The notes under the pieces: model-generated
The model's database searches: none
Told to the model about the DNA's origin: nothing
Seen by the model: the letters and a program-made list of their open reading frames with translations, nothing else
NCBI GenBank assembly: GCA_044370935.1
Contig: JBILUQ010000152.1
Location: 1-9,168 of the forward strand
Length of the DNA: 9,168 bases
From: Chth-196 sp044370935
GTDB taxonomy: Bacteria; Verrucomicrobiota; Verrucomicrobiia; Chthoniobacterales; Chthoniobacteraceae
Direction of reading: 5' to 3'
Made by a program: the position numbers and the translations under genes
Shown: piece after piece, positions 1 to 6,523 of the stretch
Layout: each line of letters opens with the position of its first letter
How positions within the stretch are numbered: the first letter of the stretch is position 1

Positions 1-1032
1 GCTGAAAAGTGGCTTCAGGAAGTTTGTTGGCGCCGCTACTGGAAGGGATGGCTTGAGATGCGCCCGCAGCTCTGGGCGCAGTGGCGGCGGCGGGTTCGAT
101 TGTTGCGGCAAACGCTTCCATCGGAAGTTTTGGAACGCGCGGATGCGGTTTCGGCGGCGAAGAGCGGCGTTGCATGCATGGATCGGATCGCCAGTGAATT
201 GGTCGATACGGGTTACCTTCACAATCACGCTCGGATGTGGTGGGCCAGCTTTTGGATTCACGTCGAGTTGTTGCCCTGGGAGCTTGGTGCAGATTTTTTC
301 TTTAGACACCTGCTGGATGCTGATCCTGCCAGCAACACGCTTTCATGGCGCTGGGTGGCTGGCCTTCAAACTCCCGGCAAGAGCTACTTGGTGCGGCTTT
401 CTAATATTGAGAAATACGCGCCGGATTATTTGAGAGCAAACGAGGCTGGTAGTGAGCGATTGGCCGATGGAGAGGTGACCGCTCGTGTGATGGAGCTTTC
501 TGATGTTTGGGATAAAGAACCGCTAGCCAAGTTTCCTACCTCTTTTGCACAGAAAACCGAGCGCACGGGGCTGTGGTTGCACGCGGACGATCTACTGCCC
601 GAAATCGGACCACTTTCCGGACTGGCTCCAGCAAGCGTCGCCGCATACGTCAGCGACAGTGTTTGCCGGAGAGAGTATCACCTTGGAGCAAGAAGAGTTG
701 AATCGCTACAAACCGTGATTCGTGACGGGCTTGCCCGCTCGGCGGTCTACTATGGGTGTCCGTCGGTGCTTCTGGAGGCCGAAGATCCAGTGGAGGGCCT
801 CGTCGCTTGGGCGAGTGACGAAGAGCTTGCCGAGGTGGTGGCTTTTGCGCCTTTTGTGGGACCCACCCGCGATATTCTGACCCGGCTAATCAAGGGCCTT
901 GAGTCAGCCGGGATTCGGCTGACTCTCATCCGCAGACCATCGGACGAAACAGCTTTCTCTTTTGCCACCGCCGGATTCTTTCCGTTCTGGCAAAAAATGA
1001 GCCGTCATCTCATGCTAGGAAGACAGTCATGA
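1..1032 (+). CDS. Cryptochrome/photolyase-family FAD-binding protein, 5'-truncated by window edge
   Basis: The frame is open from base 1, so the true start lies upstream; 343 residues are visible and an ATG at 58 is only internal. Window residues 1-170 match the C-terminal helical FAD-binding domain of photolyases and cryptochromes. They include the EVCWRRYWKGWLEM segment (7-20), TGYLHNHARMWWASF (70-84), HLLDADPASN (103-112) and the Trp-rich SWRWVAG (115-121). In known family members these regions hold FAD and supply tryptophans for flavin photoreduction. After a linker, residues 189-343 alternate strands and helices (GLWLHADDL, SVAAYV, a helix from about 218, GIRLTLIRR) and end with ATAGFFPFW. 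This resembles a divergent photolyase alpha/beta antenna domain, which normally precedes the FAD domain. The likely role is blue-light-dependent DNA repair or light sensing; repair and signalling cannot be told apart here. The stop overlaps the next start as ATGA, indicating translational coupling. Confidence 0.9.
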   Translation, partial: AEKWLQEVCWRRYWKGWLEMRPQLWAQWRRRVRLLRQTLPSEVLERADAVSAAKSGVACMDRIASELVDTGYLHNHARMWWASFWIHVELLPWELGADFFFRHLLDADPASNTLSWRWVAGLQTPGKSYLVRLSNIEKYAPDYLRANEAGSERLADGEVTARVMELSDVWDKEPLAKFPTSFAQKTERTGLWLHADDLLPEIGPLSGLAPASVAAYVSDSVCRREYHLGARRVESLQTVIRDGLARSAVYYGCPSVLLEAEDPVEGLVAWASDEELAEVVAFAPFVGPTRDILTRLIKGLESAGIRLTLIRRPSDETAFSFATAGFFPFWQKMSRHLMLGRQS

Positions 1033-1271
1033 AAGCGACCTACGCGCCCGAACAAATCTCACGAATCATCCGATTTGCTTGGGAGGATCGCACGAGTTTC
1101 GAGGAAATCGAGGAGCGGACCGGTTTCACCGAAAAACAGGTGATTGAGGTGATGCGCCGTGAGCTCAAACCATCGAGTTTTCGCATGTGGCGTAAGCGCG
1201 TTGGTGGTCGGATCACCAAGCATCGTCGCCTGCTCGAACAACGCTTGAAGGGACCGCCAAGCATTGAATGA
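1029..1271 (+). CDS. DUF2805/TIGR03643 family small protein
   Basis: This 80-residue basic cytoplasmic protein contains the recognisable core of the TIGR03643/DUF2805 family: ISRIIRFAWEDRTSFEEIE near residues 10-28, TGFTEKQVIEVMRRELKPSS at about 31-50, then RMWRKRVGGR and a KH pair. The first half reads like a helix-turn-helix and the C-terminus is rich in Arg and Lys, so nucleic-acid binding is possible. No function has been established that I know of. Genes of this family are often found beside photolyase-like genes, and here it overlaps one by four bases (ATGA). A purine-rich AGGAAG lies about 6 bases before the ATG, one of the few Shine-Dalgarno-like sites in the window. The family assignment is firm; the role in DNA repair or light response is inferred from context only. 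Confidence 0.88.
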   Translation: MKATYAPEQISRIIRFAWEDRTSFEEIEERTGFTEKQVIEVMRRELKPSSFRMWRKRVGGRITKHRRLLEQRLKGPPSIE

Positions 1272-1303
1272 GCGGCCTGAATTGTCGTCGTTGCGATCGC
1301 TGA

Positions 1304-1732
1304 GTGAATGAACCGGTCATGAGCCTCTCTTTGTTGTCCCACTGCGCTGCAACATGGGCGCTTGTCGGTTTGATTTGGACTATCCAGCTGGTTCACTATC
1401 CGCTGTTCGCTCAAGTAGGACGAGAGGCGTTCGAATCGTATCATCGGCGCCATACCACCCAAATCACTTGGGTGGTTGCGCCGCTCATGTTCACGGAGCT
1501 TTTCACGGCCGCATGGCTTATATGGGCGGGTCACCGTGAGCAATTGCTGTTGGTGAGTCTTCTGCCGTTAGCCTTCAATTGGCTGTCCACGTGGAGGGTG
1601 CAAGTGCCACTTCATTTCGGGCTTTCTGCGGGCTTTGATGCGAAAACTCACGCGCGCCTGGTTGGTACCAATTGGTGGCGCACCATCGCATGGACCTTGC
1701 GCGGCCTTCTCCTTCTTCTGCTCGCTAAGTGA
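1304..1732 (+). CDS. Conserved-looking four-helix membrane protein of unknown function
   Basis: The 142-residue product has four hydrophobic segments at about residues 9-30, 53-75, 80-97 and 124-141, so it is predicted to be an inner-membrane protein with both ends on the same side. Polar and aromatic residues cluster at the membrane boundaries: QLVHYPLF (28-35), a YHRRH run (46-50), a buried Glu65, VPLH (101-104) and TNWWRT (122-127). Such conserved-looking His, Asn and Arg placement suggests a functional site rather than a plain anchor. I do not recognise a named family with certainty; it is loosely like DUF1772-type small membrane proteins. It lies 32 bases after the DUF2805 gene on the same strand, so it probably belongs to the photolyase operon. 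A second ATG at 1319 would remove five residues, and neither start has a clear ribosome binding site. The downstream neighbour is convergent. Confidence 0.8.
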   Translation: MNEPVMSLSLLSHCAATWALVGLIWTIQLVHYPLFAQVGREAFESYHRRHTTQITWVVAPLMFTELFTAAWLIWAGHREQLLLVSLLPLAFNWLSTWRVQVPLHFGLSAGFDAKTHARLVGTNWWRTIAWTLRGLLLLLLAK

Positions 1733-1768
1733 TGAGTTCTTGAAGCGAACCTGTGTAAATCTCATCGA

Positions 1769-2956
1769 TCACCGTTGAGGAGTGTTTGTCTTGTTCCAAA
1801 GAATCCTGAGGTTTTTAGTCTGGCGGCCTGCCAAGATAAGATCTGGCCTTCCATCACCATCCAAGTCTGCCGCCTTGAGATCTTCAATCGCTACCTCCTC
1901 TGCCGACAGTTCGCTTGTTCGCCACTCCTTCCCCTCGGGGTCAAGGGGAGTGAACAAGCGCACACCTGGTGTTCCCTTCGGATTCATGGCTCTCCAGCCA
2001 ACCACGGCTTGATCGCTGCCTACACCAAGAAAGTCTTTTACCGCGACTGCGTGCCCGTCTTTGAGTGATTGATCAAGGGTCTGCTTTATCCAAGGGCCCT
2101 TGGACTTACTCTCGTTGGTGTAGATTGCGGCGGTGTTGCCGTGCATCGGCTCGATTGTCGCAATAAAACACTGCCCGTTAGGAAGTTTTCCATCGCGCAC
2201 TTCGCCAGCCCATGATTCGGAGATCTGGCGTTTTTTCCAGCTGCCGGAACTCCGTCCAAACCAGAAGACTCCCTCTTTGGCGGCGGTGAGCAGCTCGTGT
2301 TCCGGGTCATTATCCCAGTTGATCGGATGGAAATTGTGGCTCGCATGCGTGAAGTCGCTTACGAGGGATGTTGACCAGGGCGCTTTTGGGTCGTCGGGCA
2401 TGCTGTAGGCATATACGCGGCTGCCTTCGCCCGCGCTATTCAAGTTTCCTCGTCCGTGTAATGGTTTCACGATTAATTCCCATTTTCCCAACGGCGAAAG
2501 TACCCAGTGCATGCGGTGCACTGTTGGTTCGTGTTGTAGTCGCACGGGTTCCCACCGTGCGGTGCGGTCTTTGGGTGCAATTAGATAAAAAACCGCACCG
2601 CTTTGATCGAGATCAGTTGTCTCTGCCGGGTTCCACTGCGCCCCAACGGCGATCTCAGCCTTTCCGTCTCCATCGATGTCCTGAGCTGCAACGCACACGT
2701 TGTCGCGCGAGGTGAGATTTTCGGCGATGATGTGTTTTTTCCACGAGGGATTCTCGTACCACTGAACGGTGTGTTGATCAGCGAGGATGATGTCTGGTTT
2801 TTTGTCGCCGTTGACATCCGCAATCGCGATGCCGTAACCGATTTGAATTTCGGTGTCGATGTCCTGTGCCTTAAACACCGGCTCTGGAGGCACCCCGAAA
2901 CTGTCAGTGACGAGCAATAGAGAAAACGCGAGTGGGCTGATTCGGATGGTCTGCAT
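1769..2956 (-). CDS. Secreted FG-GAP/VCBS repeat protein
   Basis: The 395-residue protein begins with a short basic n-region and a hydrophobic stretch (residues 8-16, PLAFSLLLV), a probable though weak export signal. The mature part carries aspartate-rich calcium-loop motifs typical of FG-GAP/VCBS beta-propeller blades: DVNGDKKPD at 47-55, DIDGDGKAE at 93-101 and DLDGDGRPD at 364-372. More degenerate blades lie between, including the Trp/His-rich block 146-170 (HRMHWVL, ELIVKPLHGRG). The expected fold is a calcium-stabilised beta-propeller outside the cytoplasm, used for binding or scaffolding; no catalytic residues can be identified. A second FG-GAP protein lies in the same gene run. The start is the only ATG before the hydrophobic segment. 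It has no Shine-Dalgarno, and a strong hairpin ends one base before the ATG. The gene converges with the membrane protein gene, with a 36-base gap. Confidence 0.87.
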   Translation of the reverse strand: MQTIRISPLAFSLLLVTDSFGVPPEPVFKAQDIDTEIQIGYGIAIADVNGDKKPDIILADQHTVQWYENPSWKKHIIAENLTSRDNVCVAAQDIDGDGKAEIAVGAQWNPAETTDLDQSGAVFYLIAPKDRTARWEPVRLQHEPTVHRMHWVLSPLGKWELIVKPLHGRGNLNSAGEGSRVYAYSMPDDPKAPWSTSLVSDFTHASHNFHPINWDNDPEHELLTAAKEGVFWFGRSSGSWKKRQISESWAGEVRDGKLPNGQCFIATIEPMHGNTAAIYTNESKSKGPWIKQTLDQSLKDGHAVAVKDFLGVGSDQAVVGWRAMNPKGTPGVRLFTPLDPEGKEWRTSELSAEEVAIEDLKAADLDGDGRPDLILAGRQTKNLRILWNKTNTPQR

Positions 2957-2957
2957 G

Positions 2958-2995
2958 GGGGAGGGATGATTCGCGAGAATCGTGAAACCCTCCCC
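2958..2995 (-). promoter_or_regulatory. Strong 5' leader hairpin abutting the FG-GAP start codon
   Basis: Read on the minus strand, GGGGAGGG (2995-2988) is perfectly complementary to CCCUCCCC (2965-2958). Inside lies a second stem, GAUUC/GAAUC (2981-2977 with 2972-2968), with a four-base UCGC loop; an asymmetric internal loop of 6 and 2 bases separates the two stems. The base of the hairpin is one nucleotide from the AUG at 2956. No U-tract follows, so it is not a normal intrinsic terminator. Its position in the ribosome docking region suggests translational control, which is inference. Confidence 0.55.
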
Positions 2996-3096
2996 GGCAA
3001 TATCAAGAAAAGATCTGCGTTACTTCTGACTTCGCGCCATCTCGTAGAGATTCCGATATTGAATCCGAAAGCGTAGCGATTTTGGCTGGTATCATC

Positions 3097-3600
3097 TCAG
3101 GTTCCGGCAGAGAGCTCTTGAATAGCCGCTGCGGCATCCTTGATCCATTGCTGCCATTGCTTTCTGTCCGGGTGTTCGGGAGCTAGAAGGTTCATTCTCG
3201 TTGATGCCGCCCGCTGCACCCTTCTTGCGCCTTCGATGGCCCGCTGGTTTTTGGTGTAGAAAAGGTCGAAGTCTCCGAAAGGGAGGTAGCAGTAGGGATC
3301 GCGCGTTTTTGTGAAGGAAGTGGACTCAACGCCGTTGAGTGATTCAGTCCAAATAATCGCCTTTCCCGAATTGTTGAAGCCCGAATAGATTTTGCGGTCG
3401 GTTCCGAGCCACAGTGGAAGCCCCGCGGCGTCTACGTCACGGGTTGACTCATGAAGGAAACGGTCCTCTTGCTTGGGGGCATTTCGGGGCGCTTGGCTGA
3501 GTTTTCTTGCGGCTAAGCTTGAAGGTGCCGGGTGTGAACGAATCGAGGGCCGGTTTCGAGTGGCGGCTTGTTTGATTAGTTTAAACATTAACGCAACCAT
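3097..3600 (-). CDS. Hypothetical protein, 167 residues, no recognised family
   Basis: I do not recognise this protein. Residues 1-45 are basic and low in complexity (many Arg, Ala, Pro, Ser), with no clear signal peptide, and could be disordered. From about residue 50 the composition becomes that of a folded domain, rich in aromatics: GLPLWLGTDRK (60-70), IIWTES (82-87), YCYLPFGDFDLFY (103-115). Two likely helices follow (118-138 and 146-164), with a Trp pair near 149-152. There are no transmembrane segments. A second ATG at 3588 would shorten the protein by four residues; neither start shows a Shine-Dalgarno. It stands alone between the large dehydrogenase gene (170 bases upstream) and the FG-GAP gene (140 bases downstream), on the same strand. 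It may be a lineage-restricted gene. A spurious frame cannot be excluded, but the aromatic block and the lack of a competing frame favour a real gene. Confidence 0.55.
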   Translation of the reverse strand: MVALMFKLIKQAATRNRPSIRSHPAPSSLAARKLSQAPRNAPKQEDRFLHESTRDVDAAGLPLWLGTDRKIYSGFNNSGKAIIWTESLNGVESTSFTKTRDPYCYLPFGDFDLFYTKNQRAIEGARRVQRAASTRMNLLAPEHPDRKQWQQWIKDAAAAIQELSAGT

Positions 3601-3759
3601 CGCAACTGCATGCGATCATGGATGGCTGCGCGTGTAAGCAAAGGCGTCTCAACTTGATTCTTTTAGGCTGCGAACCGCCCGTCTTTTGTTGCGGGGTCAA
3701 TTTTATTCAGAGTGTTTGGGGTATTAAACAATCCGTGTTTGCCAAGGGGAGCGAGTTGC

Positions 3760-3777
3760 AAAAGCGCCGGCTAACGC
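3760..3777 (-). terminator. Weak possible intrinsic terminator after the dehydrogenase gene
   Basis: On the minus strand GCGTT (3777-3773) can pair with GGCGC (3768-3764) across a four-base loop using two G-U pairs, and four T follow. It overlaps the stop codon of the 903-residue gene. The stem is short and the T-run is minimal, so termination here would be weak at best. Confidence 0.22.
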
Positions 3778-6482
3778 CCCGATGGAGGGTCGAATTGTAC
3801 CCAGTCCAAGTTCATCAATCCTGTTTTGTTTGGGTTTCGGAAAACGGCGACAACGTCTGTCCGCGCCCCGTCGGTTTTTGGAGCGGTGATCTTGGATTTT
3901 AGTTCCACCCACGAGTCCCATCCACCGGTCGGCGCGACCTCGATCTCTGCGAGTGTGGGGCCATCTTTGGATTCCGCGTGCAGCTCAATTTTGCCGCCCG
4001 CTCCGCCTGAGGAAACGCGACATGTAAGCCCGCCCACGTCTTGAAGGTGAATGTTGCGGAAAACCAGAGAGTGACCGTCGTTGATGCTGCCTACCGCTTT
4101 ACCTCCGGAGGCGCCCTTGGCACCCACCGGCTTGCAACCGTTCGGAGTCTCGTTCCCCTCCGCCTCGATTCTGCGCGTGCGCAGCCGCACGATCGTTTTG
4201 CCGATCAACGAGGCTGCATCGCCTCTTCCATTGTCGGCGTAACTCGCTTCGAGAACTGCGATTTTTAATGCAGCGTCAGTTGGTGCGGTGACTTCGCCTT
4301 TCAAACCTTTCTGCAGGGTAGCTCCTGTTTTTCCGGGCTCGAGCGAGTATACCCACGCGACCATCTGGGCGATTTCGTCCGAGGTGTGCTGCTGGTGGGC
4401 AAGCATCGGAACTTCGCCCCATACGCCAGCGCTGCCATTGCGCACCCGCTGGATAGTTGCCTCGAGTGCTCCTGAAACACCACGATACCGTGTAGCAACA
4501 TCTACCAGAGCCGGGCCAACGAGTTTTTGATCCAGTTGATGGCAGTTGAAGCAGTCGCTCTGTTTCATCAGGGCGAGTCCCGGATGGATTGCTGGTTTGT
4601 CGTCGGGTGATTTCAACCAGCGCGTTTCTAGCCCGACTTTAAAGCCCATCGCATCTCCCACTCGATCGGAGGTGCCATCCTCGAAGTCATTCACTCGGAT
4701 CTTGTATGCGATTGGTTTTCCATTGGTAAAAAAGTCTCCATCTCTCGGCGACTCGAACTCGACCTCCGGTGGGCTGTTCCCGACAACGACCGTTATGCTC
4801 TTGGAGTCTGAGGTGCCCTGTGAGTCGCTGGCTGTGAGCTGGACTTTGTAGTTGCCGGGCTTTTCGAAGGTTTTCGAAAACCTTGCATTCGTTGAAACTA
4901 CGTCGCCCTGTTCTTCAATTCGCCACTGGTAGCGGACCGCACCACCTTCGCGTTTGTGTGTGCCGTGAGCGTCGAATTCGACGGTGAGAGGTTCTCGCCC
5001 TGAAGTGGCGCTTGCCTGGAGTTTGATTACGGGCGGCAGGTTGCCTCGGATATACGAAACTTTTATTAGTTTTGAATCCGGATTTGCGCCCCATGTCAGT
5101 CCGTAGTCGAGCATGTAGAGGCAGCCGTCTGGCCCGAACACGGCGTCCACGGGCCTGCGTGCGACGAAACCCTCTTTGACTTCCTCGTCCTTGACCTTGT
5201 CGGAGACCACGGACATCGCATTAGAAAAAGGAATGATTTCTGCAAGGTCGCCTGAAGGCGCCAGTCTAGCCCACTTTACGAAGGGGCGCTGCCAGTCCCA
5301 AAACAGGAGGCAGTTGTCGTATTCTTTGGGAAAGCCATTGGTTGTCTCGAATCGGGCATCGAAGTGGAATACTGGTCCGGCGCAGGCGGTTCTGCCGCCT
5401 GTGCCGAGCATGGGAAACTCTTTCGAATCCTCGTACGGCCAGTAAATGAACGCGGGTTGTGCCGGGGGCAGGTCTCGGAGTCCGCTGTTGTTCACGCTCA
5501 GGTTGCGCGGCTTGGCAGGATCGTGGAAAGCACCGATGCTTTGCGCCTCAAAGTCGTATTTTGCGTACGCGAAGTTCGCCCCAACGAACAGCGGCCAGCC
5601 GAAAAAACCTGCCTCACGCGCCTGGTTGATTTCGTCGTAGCCGCGCGGGCCTCGCTCGGAGTCCTTGCGAGAATCCGGGCCCACTTCACCCCAGTAGAGA
5701 TACCCGCTTTTCGGATCGATGCTGATTCTCCAAGGGTTGCGGCATCCCATTACGAATATCTCCGGGCGGCCGGAGGATCCGTCTTTCGGGAAAAGGTTTC
5801 CGTCTGGGATGGTGTATTTGCCGTCGGGCGTGGGGCGGATCCGGAGGATCTTGCCGATCAAATTTGCGGTGTTGGCGGAAGTGCGCTGGGCATCCCAAGG
5901 TTCGCGCTCAGACCGCTCGTCACTGGGGGAAAACCCGTCTGAACCGAAGGGGTTCGTGTTGTCGCCGGACGAGAACAACAGGTTGCCCTGGGTGTCGAAC
6001 TCGACCGAGCCCGCATGGTGGCAGCAGGTTTTTCGCTGTTCCTCGCTTTCCAAGATCACTTTTTCAGACATCAAATCCATCGTGTCGCCCTGCATCGTGA
6101 AACGGCTCAGGCGTTGGCCTGAAAAACCCGGGGGCGAATACAGACAGTAGATCCATTGGTTTTTCGCGAAATTCGGATCCAACGCGAATCCGAGAAATCC
6201 GTTTTCCTGCTCATTAAAAACCTCGAGTTTCCCGCAGAGAACGGTGGCGTTGATTTGAGGCTTCCAAACTTTCAACGAGCCCCCGATTTCGTTGAAGAAG
6301 ATCCGGCCATCCGGCGCCAATTCAAGCTCCATGGGCTGGGGCATTCCCGTTTCCAGAACCTCGAATTTGTAGCGGTAATCGGCGAGCTCGCTGCGGGCGG
6401 GTAGAGTGATCCACAGCGAGGCGCCTGCGATGAGGTGGGCGATTTTACGAGTCGCGCTATGAACGAGGCTTTTTGTTTTCAT
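3771..6482 (-). CDS. Exported glucose/sorbosone dehydrogenase-like protein with PKD, cytochrome c and CBM6-like domains
   Basis: This is a 903-residue multidomain protein. Residues 1-31 form a signal peptide (basic start, hydrophobic 17-28, cleavage near ARS). Residues about 38-480 are a glucose/sorbosone dehydrogenase beta-propeller: a TCCHHAG segment with His155/His156 where family enzymes keep the catalytic His, SGDNTNPFGSDG, LIGKILRI, GCRNPW with Arg248, and YDEIN at 282-286 followed by FFGWP. PQQ is the usual cofactor of this family. A PKD domain spans 482-569, followed by an Ig-like stretch to about 630. A monohaem class I cytochrome c domain covers about 632-715, with CFNCH at 644-648 and a probable axial Met693 (VPML). 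Residues 770-903 look like a CBM6-type carbohydrate-binding module (RRIEAEG start, DWVQF near the end). The likely role is periplasmic or surface oxidation of a sugar or polysaccharide, with electrons passed to the attached haem. The gene follows an FG-GAP gene by 41 bases. The start has no Shine-Dalgarno. Confidence 0.9.
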   Translation of the reverse strand: MKTKSLVHSATRKIAHLIAGASLWITLPARSELADYRYKFEVLETGMPQPMELELAPDGRIFFNEIGGSLKVWKPQINATVLCGKLEVFNEQENGFLGFALDPNFAKNQWIYCLYSPPGFSGQRLSRFTMQGDTMDLMSEKVILESEEQRKTCCHHAGSVEFDTQGNLLFSSGDNTNPFGSDGFSPSDERSEREPWDAQRTSANTANLIGKILRIRPTPDGKYTIPDGNLFPKDGSSGRPEIFVMGCRNPWRISIDPKSGYLYWGEVGPDSRKDSERGPRGYDEINQAREAGFFGWPLFVGANFAYAKYDFEAQSIGAFHDPAKPRNLSVNNSGLRDLPPAQPAFIYWPYEDSKEFPMLGTGGRTACAGPVFHFDARFETTNGFPKEYDNCLLFWDWQRPFVKWARLAPSGDLAEIIPFSNAMSVVSDKVKDEEVKEGFVARRPVDAVFGPDGCLYMLDYGLTWGANPDSKLIKVSYIRGNLPPVIKLQASATSGREPLTVEFDAHGTHKREGGAVRYQWRIEEQGDVVSTNARFSKTFEKPGNYKVQLTASDSQGTSDSKSITVVVGNSPPEVEFESPRDGDFFTNGKPIAYKIRVNDFEDGTSDRVGDAMGFKVGLETRWLKSPDDKPAIHPGLALMKQSDCFNCHQLDQKLVGPALVDVATRYRGVSGALEATIQRVRNGSAGVWGEVPMLAHQQHTSDEIAQMVAWVYSLEPGKTGATLQKGLKGEVTAPTDAALKIAVLEASYADNGRGDAASLIGKTIVRLRTRRIEAEGNETPNGCKPVGAKGASGGKAVGSINDGHSLVFRNIHLQDVGGLTCRVSSGGAGGKIELHAESKDGPTLAEIEVAPTGGWDSWVELKSKITAPKTDGARTDVVAVFRNPNKTGLMNLDWVQFDPPSGR

Positions 6483-6523
6483 GACTGGAAGAGCTGGAGA
6501 GAACGGTCCGAGAGGAGTGCGTT

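Noticed and set aside
1040..1543. 167-codon open frame on the - strand
   Set aside because: It is antisense to both the DUF2805 gene and the membrane protein gene, which are supported by family motifs and membrane topology; the translation is Arg/Ser-rich and featureless.
2958..2995. Hairpin considered as an intrinsic terminator for the orphan gene upstream
   Set aside because: There is no T-run on either strand after the stem and it ends at a start codon, so a leader structure is the better reading.
3618..3902. 94-codon + strand frame at the end of the dehydrogenase gene
   Set aside because: More than a third of it is antisense to a supported coding region, it has no family similarity that I recognise, and its Cys-rich start is atypical.
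5364..5942. 192-codon open frame on the + strand
   Set aside because: It lies wholly antisense to the well-supported dehydrogenase gene, and its translation has no recognisable motif; it is a shadow of GC-rich codon use.
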